Shown here piece after piece: positions 15,267 to 23,474 of a stretch of DNA of 64,000 nt (positions are counted from its first letter, which is position 1; each line of letters begins with the position of its first letter). The stretch spans positions 558,001-622,000 of the forward strand of contig NZ_VOIW01000004.1 in assembly GCF_009659625.1 (NCBI RefSeq). Reading direction: 5' to 3'. The position numbers and the translations under genes are program-made. Origin of the DNA: Pseudomonas haemolytica (GTDB lineage Bacteria; Pseudomonadota; Gammaproteobacteria; Pseudomonadales; Pseudomonadaceae). The notes under the pieces were generated by a model that saw nothing but the letters and a program-made list of their open reading frames with translations, was not told where the DNA came from and searched no databases.

Positions 15267-15947
15267 TCAGTTACGCGGGTTCCAGGCACCGGCGTTGATG
15301 CCGTCCACCAGGCGGTTGATCGCTTCGCGCATGGCCAGGTCGAGCACCTTGCCATTGAGGGTGGAGTCGTAGCTGGCGGTGCCGCCGAAGCCGATCACTT
15401 CACGGTTGGACAGTGCGTACTCACCGGCGCCCTGGGTGGAATACACCACTTCGGAGGTGTTGATGTTGACGATATTCAGCGCGACTTTGGCGTAGGCCAC
15501 TTGGGTCTTGCCACGGCCAAGGATGCCGAACAACTGGCGGTCGCCGGTCTCTTTGCGGCCGAACTCGGTCACGTCGCCAGTCACCACGTAATCAGCGCCC
15601 TTGAGCTTCTGCACGGTGCCTTTGATTTTGGCTTCCTGGGAGATTTCGCCCATGTTGTCGCGGTCCAGCACGCTGAAGCGGTTGGTCTGCTGCAAGTGGG
15701 TGATGAGGATGGTCTTGGCCTGGCCGCCGAGACGGTCGACGCCATCAGAGAAGATGCCGCGCATGTAGCTGGAGCGGTTGTCGAACTTGCCCACGGCAAT
15801 CGGTACACGCACACCGGAATAAGCCACGTGGGCGCTGGCGACTTGCTCCACCGGCATGGCGCGGTTGCTCTCGGTGGCGCAACCGGCCACGGTCAACAGC
15901 GCCGCGGCGGTGAGGCCCGACAGCAGGATTTTGGACAGTGTCTTCAC
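15267..15947 (-). CDS. CsgG-like outer-membrane lipoprotein
   Basis: I choose GTG 15947 (ribosome site AAGGAG), giving a 226-aa lipoprotein starting VKTLSKILLSGLTAAALLTVAGC; the longer open frame to 16412 is not credible. The body (RVPIAVGKFDNRSSYMRGIF, LITHLQQTNRFSVLDRDNM, KLKGADYVVTGDVTEFG, VALNIVNINTSEVVYSTQGAGEY) is the CsgG fold, known from the curli secretion pore. No curli subunit genes are near, so it belongs to the CsgG-like group that travels with DUF4810 and DUF799 rather than true curli CsgG. Confidence 0.88.
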   Translation of the reverse strand: MKTLSKILLSGLTAAALLTVAGCATESNRAMPVEQVASAHVAYSGVRVPIAVGKFDNRSSYMRGIFSDGVDRLGGQAKTILITHLQQTNRFSVLDRDNMGEISQEAKIKGTVQKLKGADYVVTGDVTEFGRKETGDRQLFGILGRGKTQVAYAKVALNIVNINTSEVVYSTQGAGEYALSNREVIGFGGTASYDSTLNGKVLDLAMREAINRLVDGINAGAWNPRN

Positions 15948-16155
15948 AGGGTGCTCCTTGGGTGAGGAAATCAGCGTTGCTGGGTTTTCCAAGGAGTTAG
16001 GCAGCCTGACAATACGCTGGCCTGAATTCTTCCCTGAAAGACTGTGATGCAACGGCTGCGGCATTTTACGGGGTTGAGAGCGGTTCTCAAGATGTTTCGG
16101 CCATGCACAGATCCAAATGTGGAGGTCTGCAGTGTGGCTTAGCCAGTGGGAGCGC

Positions 16156-16563
16156 TTAACGCGCCTGCTGCTGGCGCGGCTCTGCGCAAAACTGCTCCCA
16201 CCCTTTTTCGATGCGGCCGGTGTATTTGCCGCAGGACGCGCCCTCCAATGCGGCATCGAGCTCATCGCGCTCTGGCGAAAACCATATTCCATCGGCCACA
16301 TAGGCCGCGCCTGCCGCCAGCACGAGCACCACTGCCAACCGGGTCGCCATGTAGCGCGCAGTGGCCCGAGGCGTACGCGAGCGCTCGAATACAAACGCGA
16401 ACAGCAGCCCAATGCCGCCCATCAGGAAAGCACCCGGCGCCGCCCCGAAGATGGCCCCCGTCGTACTATCGAGGCGGCCCCACGTCAGCATGAAAATGCT
16501 TGCACTGAGGAACATCAACAGCAGGCACACACCCTGTGCCAGTCGATAGCCAAATACCCTCAT
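16156..16563 (-). CDS. Small membrane protein of unknown function
   Basis: A 135-aa protein with three probable membrane helices (GVCLLLMFLSASIFMLTWG; FGAAPGAFLMGGIGLLFAF; LAVVLVLAAGAAYVADGIW) and a soluble C-terminal tail containing two cysteines (ASCGKYTG, WEQFCAEP). No family recognised. Codon use fits the host. It stands alone between the CsgG operon and a pair of repeats. Confidence 0.6.
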   Translation of the reverse strand: MRVFGYRLAQGVCLLLMFLSASIFMLTWGRLDSTTGAIFGAAPGAFLMGGIGLLFAFVFERSRTPRATARYMATRLAVVLVLAAGAAYVADGIWFSPERDELDAALEGASCGKYTGRIEKGWEQFCAEPRQQQAR

Positions 16564-16641
16564 CTAAACCTCGCTCCTGCAATCAATAGGGTCATGCCTG
16601 CGTCGGCAGGCTTACTTGAGTTCCTTCACCAGATACCAATT

Positions 16642-16671
16642 AAGGGGACAGAATTATTAAATTGTCCCCTT
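16642..16671. repeat. GGGGACA palindrome (variant copy R1)
   Basis: AAGGGGACA and TGTCCCCTT flank an AT-rich loop. It belongs to the same class as the four palindromes in the toxin-immunity region but has GAATTATTAAAT in place of the longer arms. Confidence 0.65.
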
Positions 16672-16759
16672 TTACCCTGTTCTGACCCAACGCTCCGGAT
16701 TCACGCAAACCAAATGCAAGGGCTAGCCGGAATGCTGGCCAGTCAAGCGCAGGTCCCCT

Positions 16760-16850
16760 GTGGGAGCGGGCTTGCTCGCGAAGGCGTCGGCCCAGCAAAC
16801 ATTGATGTTGACTGACCCACCGCTTTCGCGAGCAAGCCCGCTCCCACATT
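16760..16850. repeat. REP doublet (REPIN-like)
   Basis: Two inverted REP units (TGTGGGAGCGGGCTTGCTCG ... CGAGCAAGCCCGCTCCCACA) about 90 bases apart end to end, the standard REPIN form in Pseudomonas. Confidence 0.85.
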
Positions 16851-16928
16851 TGATCTTCGCTGCTTTGAGCATTTCGCTCGCTTAACTGACCGGCATTCGG
16901 GCCTGCCCACAGGGCTCAGCGGTGTTGG

Positions 16929-19499
16929 TTAGAACGCGTAGCGCGCCTTGAGCATGACGCCGTCAGCATCGAAACCGCTGCGCGCCTGGCGGGTGTAGCT
17001 GGCGCCGACGGTGAAGTCCGACACCTGGTAATTCACCCCCACGCTGGCTTCATAGCTGTCACGCGCCACCGACGCACCGGTGACGGTAAACGCCGAACCA
17101 CCCGCCACGAAGTTGGAAGTTTGCGCGACGCGGTCACCCATCAAGTCGTGGTAAGCCATCAATGTGGCTTCCGGCTGTAACGTGCCGGTGCTCAATGGAA
17201 GGTTGGCCGCCAGGCGTATACCGGCACCCAACTCGCCCACTTCATAACGCTGCGAAGCCGTGCTCAAGGCCGCTGACGAACCTTTCTCGGTAAAACCATC
17301 CATGCGCACGTTGGCATAACGCGCAGCCACACGCGGCTCGATCACCACCGCCTGGGACGGCTTGAAGCTGTAGCCGCCGACCACGCTGGCCGACAACACA
17401 TTGCTGTCATAGCTGCCCTTGGCCGTGGTGCCCGCGACGTGGCGCTTGTTGTCATTCTCGTTATGGCCGTAGCTGAGGCTGCCATCCACGAACCAGTTCT
17501 GCAGCGCCCAGTTGCCGTACAGCGACAGCGCATGGCCCTCGACGTCGGTCTTGTTGCCCAGGTCCGAATGGATATTCGAGTTGAGGTAGCTGTAGGCCAC
17601 GCCCAGGGTGGTGGTGTCGTTCAAGCGACCGTCCACACCCACCGCCATGCCGCTGCTGTTGGCCGAGTAGCCGTTGTTGCCGCTACGACCGTCCTGGTCC
17701 ATGTTGCTGCTCAGGCCTTGCACCCACACACCGCCAGTCTGGTGGCTGTCGCGCTGCTCGGTGAGGCGGTTGAAGATCGCGCCGTTGACCACGGTTTGCC
17801 CCGACAGGGCCACGTCGAGGGCGCCACGGTTGACGTCCGGTGTGAGCTGGTCGGCGAGCTGCGCGAGTTGCTGTGCACTGCCGGCGGTGGCCACGGCCTG
17901 GAATATAGGGTCGTATTGGCTGAGGTCGCCGAGCAGGTGGTTTTTCACCACATTGACCGCAGTAGCAGCCGACGCCCCAGCGCCGACACCCGCCAACTCT
18001 TGCTGCACTTGCTGATCGCTTTTCACCGCCACCACGGCCTTGACCGTCTGCGCATCCGCCGAGTAGCTGAGCACGTCCAGCAACGACGACGCGCTGGCGA
18101 CGGCCACGCCGTTGTTCTGCAGGTTGGTGGCTTGCAGCAAGGTGTATTGCGTACCGGCCTTGGGCGCGGCGAAGTCGCCAGGGTTGGCGCTGATAGTCAG
18201 CTTGGAGGCCTGAGCCAGGTTGGCTGTACCGTTGACCGTGAGGTACGGCGTGGTCGGCACCACACTGTCGGCCAAGTGCATATCAATGCCCGCACCGCTG
18301 GCCACATTGAGGGTGCCGGTGACGGTGGTGCCGGGCGCGGAGAGGTTCAACGAACCTGAGTTGACCGACACCGGCGCGATGATGCGACTGCCAGTGAAAC
18401 CTGCCTGGCCGTCGACGTTGACCGCGTTGAGGTTGAGCAGGTCGCCGGTGATTTGGCCGCCGGTCCAGTTCAAGCTCGCGAGGTTGTTAGCGTCGATAGC
18501 AGTCCCGCTGCCGCTGCGGATTTCGCCGGCTTGCTGGTTGATCTCCAGCGGCGCCACCGGGCGCGTGGGGTCGAGGTAAATGGCGGTGGCATCGGCGCTG
18601 ATCACGCCACGGTTGACGACGCCCCGTGCACCGCTCGGTGCGTTGTTGGTGAAGGTTGCGCCACGCAAATCCACGGCGACGGCATTAACGCCCTTGGCCT
18701 CGATAGTGCCGGTGTTGAGCAGGTAGTCGATATTGCCGCTGTAAAACTGCACCGCTTTTGCCTGGTCGCCGAGCACCGAGATCAGCCCGCTGTTTTCAAT
18801 TTTCAGGTCGTTGGTGTCGGTTTCGATCACGAACCCCAGCGCCTCTCCACCGGTAACACGCAGGGTGCCGGAGTTAAGAATCTTGCCGCCGACGGTGACC
18901 GGCATGTTGTTGTGCGTGTCCAGGATCAACCCGTAACCGTAGTAGGAGGTGACATCCACCACGCCGGAGTTGATCACATCGCCGCCGACACTCGTGCCGT
19001 TCAGGTAGATACCCTCGCCGTCGCTTTCCGGCCCCGAACCCGGCACGTCAACGGTGATGATGGTTCCAGAGTTGATCACACTGCCGCCGACGTTTGCCGC
19101 GCCGACTTCAAACCCTTCTGCCCAAATCTGGTTGGTCAGCCTGATCGTGCCCGCTTGAACGACATCGCCGGTGATGGTCCCACCCCGGCTCGTGAGGTCT
19201 GAATCCAACGCACCATCCACAACAAACCCGCGTATGTTCAGGCCACTGCCATCGATGGTGTAATCGGCGCGATTGGTCAGCGAACCCTGGATATTGGTAT
19301 CGGCCACACTCGCGCCATCAACATAGCGCTGGGTCGCTACCACATTACGTGAACCCACCAGGGTGACCGGCTCGTTGAACACTTGGTCTTTCCAAACGTT
19401 CTGGCCAGTGCTCACATCGAATTCCACCGCGCTTGCGTGTGCGGCGCCGGCGCTGACCATCAGGGCCAACAAGGTTTTCTGGAACGGCTTGCGCTTCAT
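16929..19499 (-). CDS. Autotransporter (type Va secretion) with beta-barrel domain
   Basis: An 856-aa surface protein. Start ATG 19499 is preferred over 19511 because GGAG lies 6 bases before it. Signal peptide MKRKPFQKTLLALMVSAGAAHA. The passenger (about residues 25-560) is a beta-helix rich in short SG/NSGT repeats (GSVINSGTIITVD, GDVINSGVVDVTS, GKILNSGTLRVTG). The C-terminal barrel (about 590-856) starts near QTGGVWVQGLSSNMDQDG and contains GMAVGVDGRLNDTTTLGVAYSY and LSLYGNWALQNWFVDGSLSYGH, ending in ALKARYAF-like ...MLKARYAF with a terminal Phe. No catalytic triad was seen in the passenger, so it is more likely an adhesin than a protease or esterase. Confidence 0.9.
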   Translation of the reverse strand: MKRKPFQKTLLALMVSAGAAHASAVEFDVSTGQNVWKDQVFNEPVTLVGSRNVVATQRYVDGASVADTNIQGSLTNRADYTIDGSGLNIRGFVVDGALDSDLTSRGGTITGDVVQAGTIRLTNQIWAEGFEVGAANVGGSVINSGTIITVDVPGSGPESDGEGIYLNGTSVGGDVINSGVVDVTSYYGYGLILDTHNNMPVTVGGKILNSGTLRVTGGEALGFVIETDTNDLKIENSGLISVLGDQAKAVQFYSGNIDYLLNTGTIEAKGVNAVAVDLRGATFTNNAPSGARGVVNRGVISADATAIYLDPTRPVAPLEINQQAGEIRSGSGTAIDANNLASLNWTGGQITGDLLNLNAVNVDGQAGFTGSRIIAPVSVNSGSLNLSAPGTTVTGTLNVASGAGIDMHLADSVVPTTPYLTVNGTANLAQASKLTISANPGDFAAPKAGTQYTLLQATNLQNNGVAVASASSLLDVLSYSADAQTVKAVVAVKSDQQVQQELAGVGAGASAATAVNVVKNHLLGDLSQYDPIFQAVATAGSAQQLAQLADQLTPDVNRGALDVALSGQTVVNGAIFNRLTEQRDSHQTGGVWVQGLSSNMDQDGRSGNNGYSANSSGMAVGVDGRLNDTTTLGVAYSYLNSNIHSDLGNKTDVEGHALSLYGNWALQNWFVDGSLSYGHNENDNKRHVAGTTAKGSYDSNVLSASVVGGYSFKPSQAVVIEPRVAARYANVRMDGFTEKGSSAALSTASQRYEVGELGAGIRLAANLPLSTGTLQPEATLMAYHDLMGDRVAQTSNFVAGGSAFTVTGASVARDSYEASVGVNYQVSDFTVGASYTRQARSGFDADGVMLKARYAF

Positions 19500-19672
19500 T
19501 TCAAACTCCATGAACTACAGTCAAAGCCGCCAATACGCCCGGCGGCAGTAGGTGTGCTGAGCGAAAGGATCAATCGATCCGAATGATGCCCCCAGGGCGC
19601 CTTTGCAAATCGCAGGCGCGAGCCGGTGCACCGTGGGCGGTGGCACAAAGGGGCTGTAAGGGGGAGAGGTTC

Positions 19673-19689
19673 ACATTAATCCTTAATGT
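19673..19689. promoter_or_regulatory. Palindrome upstream of the autotransporter
   Basis: ACATTAA and TTAATGT (7-bp perfect arms) flank TCC, 174 bases upstream of the autotransporter start. The symmetry and AT-richness suit a repressor or activator site; no cognate regulator can be named. Confidence 0.4.
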
Positions 19690-19830
19690 TATTGAAAACG
19701 CTGCAGTCCATGCAGCCCGACCGATTGCGGGTGGGCGGGGTAAAGACACTGGGATAAACAAAATGTTCAAAGCCCAGGGTGGAGGCGCTTCACAATGGAA
19801 GGTATTGCATGAGGGGTGGTGCCATTGTTG

Positions 19831-19906
19831 TGATGCCTTGCGCGGTTTTGGGTGGGGGGCTTATAGCCCGGCGGTCGCTCAAAAAGCGACCGGGTTTGGC
19901 GACCCG
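19831..19906 (+). ncRNA. Degenerate copy of the DUF6124-gene leader RNA
   Basis: This stretch aligns with the first ~75 bases of the leader at 23475 (shared TGATGCCTTGC, CTTATAG, GGTCGC, GTTTGGCGACC). The first hairpin is GGGCT-TAT-AGCCC here and GGACT-TAT-AGTCC there, a compensatory change that supports RNA pairing. The rest of the leader and its gene are missing; palindrome R2 starts soon after. It is in the same orientation as the intact copy, so the two form direct repeats around the orphan toxin module. Confidence 0.6.
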
Positions 19907-19952
19907 AAGAACGAGCCCTCAATAATCAATGGAAAGAAAGGAGAAAGAAAAG

Positions 19953-20020
19953 AAAGGGGACAGATTTATTTATTTGGCTTTTTTACTGGCACCTCGAACC
20001 CGAATAAATCTGTCCCGCTT
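19953..20020. repeat. Palindromic repeat R2 (GGGGACAGATTTATT type)
   Basis: Left arm AAAGGGGACAGATTTATTT and right arm AATAAATCTGTCCCGCTT with a ~30-base centre. It lies 17 bases after the stop of the leftward immunity gene at 20037-20429. The same palindrome follows three other immunity genes in this region. Confidence 0.8.
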
Positions 20021-20036
20021 CTCCGTTCTTACCCAT

Positions 20037-20429
20037 TCAGACGACGATGATGTCACCGGAATCCAAATAAATCGAGTAAGACTCATAACCATCTGAAACA
20101 TCCGACTCGATGGTAATTTTCGCTCCCGTGCTAAATTTTATTTGTAGTGCGTCAGTTTCGACTTTCTCAACAGACTCAACGTCCATTAATAAAAAATCCA
20201 ATAAGGGTGCACTGGTAGACGAGTCGTTAAATTCGCGCTGACCCACAATGTCGTCAATTTGATATTTCAACCCGGCTTCTACACAGAATGAAACTTTATA
20301 AGGCGACACACCAGCGAATGTCTGCGGTCTTGAAAAATCAAGCCTCGTGACACGCACTCCAAAACAAACCATTTCCAGATAGCAGCCAGAAAGTAGAGAA
20401 AAATCAAAATCATCTGACAAAGTGCTCAT
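20037..20429 (-). CDS. Probable immunity protein of the orphan CdiA module (DUF6188-like, tentative)
   Basis: A 130-aa acidic soluble protein beginning MSTLSDDFDFSLLSGCYLEM, mostly beta strands (LQIKFSTGAKITIESDVSDG, SYSIYLDSGDIIVV). The layout, LSGCYLEMVCFG ... a central insert ... and a closing strand pair, resembles DUF6188-type immunity proteins, but this is a tentative reading. It starts 27 bases after the stop of the orphan toxin gene, the position of cdiI, so it most likely neutralises that toxin. Palindrome R2 follows. Confidence 0.65.
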   Translation of the reverse strand: MSTLSDDFDFSLLSGCYLEMVCFGVRVTRLDFSRPQTFAGVSPYKVSFCVEAGLKYQIDDIVGQREFNDSSTSAPLLDFLLMDVESVEKVETDALQIKFSTGAKITIESDVSDGYESYSIYLDSGDIIVV

Positions 20430-20456
20430 ATGTACCTCTAATTAATCTATAAGCGT

Positions 20457-23414
20457 TCAGCGACGAACGGGGGGTAAAGAATCAGGAGGAAGCGGAATAT
20501 GCGTGTCTCCCTGACCGATCCCCGGCTTTCCAGTCGCAGGATTCATCGGCTGCTTCCCTGAATTTTGCCAGCGCCAGTAGCCATTCTCATAACCTGAAAC
20601 AGCTGACGATCCAGGGGGCATAACCCGTATGTGCTCTCCTTTCGCGGGATCTGTCCCTTGCGGATAGTAGACTTCACCGCCGTTTTTACCCGGTCGGCTC
20701 ACCCAGCCAGACGGGATTATCGGGGCCTGTGGTGGATTTGATATTTCCTCTACGGTTTTTGGAGTCTTCGCTTTGCCTTTGGGTACCTCCGTACCTTTTA
20801 CAGTATCCGCGCCTACTCCGCGTGGTTCGCCGCCAACGTACTGCTGCCAATCCGGATGATAAGGATTGGCTCTCATTTCATCGGAGACAGTTGTAATTCC
20901 ACCAGAGGAGTTTTTTCCCCCTGCCGTTGTTATATCACTCTGACCGCTTTTCCCTTTCCCCGCGCCAGAACGTGAGGGTAATGTAATCCCAATTCCTGCC
21001 TTAATTGCCTCCGCGCCGAGCTTAACTAATGGCCCACCACCCGCAGAGCTGATATCTGCTGCAATTTGGCTGGACGCGTCTAGGTTGTTCCCTATCACAA
21101 AACCAACCGCAGAAGCAGCACCGCCCTGCCCTTGGGATCTCAACCTACCTACCAGATCAACGAGTTTCTGATCATCGTTCGCCAAGGAAGTGGCAATACC
21201 TCTGCAGCGTTGCGGATCGCGTGCGCAAAGCGCATCCAACTCGTCATTTCTCTGCTGATCAAGTTCCGCATAACGCTGCCGGACCTCACGCTTCTCTTGC
21301 TCCGTAGCCTTGCTATCTACCTCCCGAAGCATCTCCTCGACTTCTTCGTGGTAAAGATAGTTGAACGTCGTCGCCTTCTGAGCAATCTGAGAGCCTTTTT
21401 CCAAATCTCCATCGACCGCCGCAGCTGCTAACAAGCCTGTCAGCTGTGAAAGCATCAGCGTGATGTCGTCATTGCCTTGAGCAGCCCACACCAACTGATT
21501 GATGAGTGCCTCATTCAGCCCGGCAGAGGCAGCCCCGGTTTTGAAATCGCTACCTGTGGCTTCAGCTAGCAATCCCCCCATCAAAGCATGCGCAATAATC
21601 TTTTGAGGGCTGCCATTGGGGAACGTGACGTAATCACCCACCCAATTAAAACCGGTAGCCATTGCAACGTTGCCAGCCTCTCCCAACAAGGCCGCATTGA
21701 AGTTGTCGCCGAAGCTTCCCCCTTGAACGGCCGTCGATATCCCGCTGGAGATTACCGCCCGACCACCAGTACGCAGCGCGATATCGCCTGCTGACGTCCA
21801 GGTGAAAATATCTTTGGAGGAGTTTGTAACCGCCAAGGTTGAACCCGTACTCGGGGTAACACCTTGGACTGTGCTTGTACTTGTGCCTGCACCTGCGCCA
21901 TCAGCACCAGCGAACCAATTAGTGTCGGCATACTCAAGAGCCCCCGCCGTAAACCCGGCGACTGCTGCGCTTTTCAGGCTATTGGCGCTGACCGTTTCCT
22001 TAAGCGCTGCACCCAAATTGCCTTTGTTGTTGATGGTGCTGGTGACTGCCGTCGTACTCAGGCTGGTGCTCACCGCAAGGGTGGCTCCCTGCAACCCGAA
22101 TCCTACCGGCCCCATAATCGCCGCCATCATGATTGCTATCGCAATCTTGGCACCGGCACCCAACCCTGAATTGTCGTACTTGAAGCTCTCGTGAATCTCT
22201 TTCACCTGGCGCCAATCAATGTCGCCACGCGCCTCAGCTTGCTTCAACCAGGCCAAATTAGGATCAGCCTTGACCATCGCATCAACGGTCTGGCTTACAG
22301 TCTGCTGATCGACCTGTTTGACGTCGATACGAATGCCTTCGGCTGCCTTGATGACGAGTTTTCCTTGGGCAACCAACTCGCTCTGACGCAAGGTTTCGTC
22401 TGTATTACCTTTGCCCTTAGCGCTGAACCACGAAAGGTCGCTTTTGCTCTTAGTGTGGCTCTCATCGTGCAGGTCCTTGACGCCTTCAAAGACAATTGCA
22501 CCGCCGCTATCAAGGATGATGTCCTTGCCGCTATTAAGCTTTGCGACTTGATACAGCTGGTCGCCATCGCTTTTCAGCACCAGGTTGCCACCTGTCTTGA
22601 TCTCGGTACCTACCTGAGTAGTGCGGGTCACTTCATCCATCTGCGCCTTTTTAGCGCCCCAGCTTCCCTTCTCCTTCATGTCATACAACGTATGCGTGCT
22701 GTTCTCAGCCGCCAACAAACTCAACTTATCCCCGCTATACAGATAAGCCTCATTCCCCGCGCTGATCCTGCTCGCCACGATCGTGGTGTCACGCCCGGCC
22801 TGGCTGACAAAATCCCCACCCGCCGTGATTACGCTTGCCACTTGGGTAGTCTGGTCGTCCGAGGTCTTGATGCGTTTCTTGCCGTGTTTTTCCTTGCCCT
22901 CGACGTTGTGCATGTCGCTGACCGAGGCGACGCTTAAGTCGCGGCCGGCGGCGATGTTGAGGTCTTTGCCGGCGGTGGCGGTGGTGTCGTTGGTGATGTC
23001 GCCTTTAAGCGCCGTGAGGCTGACTTGCTTGCCGCGGATTTCGCCGGCCATGGCGTTGCGGATGCTGTCCTGGGCCAGCAGGTTGAGGTTGTTGCCAGCT
23101 TCGACCAAGCCGCCAGTGTAGATACTGCCGCTGCTGATGGCGGAGAGGTTGTTGCTGGCGCGCAGGGTGCCGACGTTGATCAGGTCGCCGCCGGTGACCA
23201 GGTTGAGGTCGCGGCCCTGGATGAGACTGTTGCCGCGTACGTTGCGCGAGTCCGCCTGGGCCAGGTAGAGCACCGGCACGAGGACGGTCTGGCCGTCGAT
23301 GACGCGGTTTTCCATCCACACGATGTCGTGCGTCAGGGCGCCGACTTGCTGGTCGGTGAGGGCCACGCCAAGGCTAAGGCGCAGGGCGTCTTTGCTGGCA
23401 AGGCCGTTGTCCAT
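20457..23414 (-). CDS. Orphan CdiA/filamentous-hemagglutinin C-terminal module (truncated)
   Basis: A 985-aa frame that matches the second half of the full-length CdiA at 27557-35941 but lacks its signal peptide, TPS domain and most repeats, so it cannot be exported by CdiB alone. Homology starts at about 23470, at the boundary with the DUF6124 leader, and the first ATG inside it is 23414. Relative to the full gene it carries an exact 327-bp in-frame deletion between TGGCGGTG repeats (junction 22976-22983). The hemagglutinin DUF637-like part and the pretoxin helix (NYLYHEEVEEMLREVDS) are kept; after that the sequence is different and ends in a new toxin domain (GWVSRPGKNGGEVYYPQG ... GYWRWQNSGKQPMNP ... 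GDTHIPLPP) that I cannot assign. Such orphan CdiA-CT modules can recombine into the main gene and replace its toxin. Confidence 0.8.
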   Translation of the reverse strand: MDNGLASKDALRLSLGVALTDQQVGALTHDIVWMENRVIDGQTVLVPVLYLAQADSRNVRGNSLIQGRDLNLVTGGDLINVGTLRASNNLSAISSGSIYTGGLVEAGNNLNLLAQDSIRNAMAGEIRGKQVSLTALKGDITNDTTATAGKDLNIAAGRDLSVASVSDMHNVEGKEKHGKKRIKTSDDQTTQVASVITAGGDFVSQAGRDTTIVASRISAGNEAYLYSGDKLSLLAAENSTHTLYDMKEKGSWGAKKAQMDEVTRTTQVGTEIKTGGNLVLKSDGDQLYQVAKLNSGKDIILDSGGAIVFEGVKDLHDESHTKSKSDLSWFSAKGKGNTDETLRQSELVAQGKLVIKAAEGIRIDVKQVDQQTVSQTVDAMVKADPNLAWLKQAEARGDIDWRQVKEIHESFKYDNSGLGAGAKIAIAIMMAAIMGPVGFGLQGATLAVSTSLSTTAVTSTINNKGNLGAALKETVSANSLKSAAVAGFTAGALEYADTNWFAGADGAGAGTSTSTVQGVTPSTGSTLAVTNSSKDIFTWTSAGDIALRTGGRAVISSGISTAVQGGSFGDNFNAALLGEAGNVAMATGFNWVGDYVTFPNGSPQKIIAHALMGGLLAEATGSDFKTGAASAGLNEALINQLVWAAQGNDDITLMLSQLTGLLAAAAVDGDLEKGSQIAQKATTFNYLYHEEVEEMLREVDSKATEQEKREVRQRYAELDQQRNDELDALCARDPQRCRGIATSLANDDQKLVDLVGRLRSQGQGGAASAVGFVIGNNLDASSQIAADISSAGGGPLVKLGAEAIKAGIGITLPSRSGAGKGKSGQSDITTAGGKNSSGGITTVSDEMRANPYHPDWQQYVGGEPRGVGADTVKGTEVPKGKAKTPKTVEEISNPPQAPIIPSGWVSRPGKNGGEVYYPQGTDPAKGEHIRVMPPGSSAVSGYENGYWRWQNSGKQPMNPATGKPGIGQGDTHIPLPPDSLPPVRR

Positions 23415-23474
23415 CAGGTAGCGGAATTGGTCGGCGTCGCTGTAGAGGCCGCCGGCGAGGAAGCGTTGGCTTTT

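Larger units (their letters stand above)
16564..16928. other. Repeat-rich intergenic region
   Basis: About 365 bases without a supported gene. It contains the GGGGACA palindrome at 16642-16671 and a REP doublet at 16760-16850, and precedes the 3-prime end of the autotransporter gene. Confidence 0.6.
19500..20036. other. Intergenic region with operator, leader-RNA remnant and palindrome R2
   Basis: About 540 bases. Next to the autotransporter is its promoter region with a palindrome at 19673-19689; then a degenerate leader-RNA copy (19831-19906) and palindrome R2 (19953-20020). The plus-strand open frame across it crosses both repeats and is not credible. Confidence 0.6.

Noticed and set aside
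14228..15947. Curli secretion operon
   Set aside because: Only a CsgG-like protein is present; no csgA/B/E/F genes. DUF4810 and DUF799 partners mark a different, uncharacterised set.
16929..19499. Autotransporter esterase or serine protease
   Set aside because: No GDS(L) or GxSG motif with a triad was found in the passenger; short beta-helix repeats suggest an adhesin.
19583..20050. 155-codon plus-strand frame in the intergenic region
   Set aside because: It runs through the leader-RNA remnant and palindrome R2 and has no recognisable protein features.
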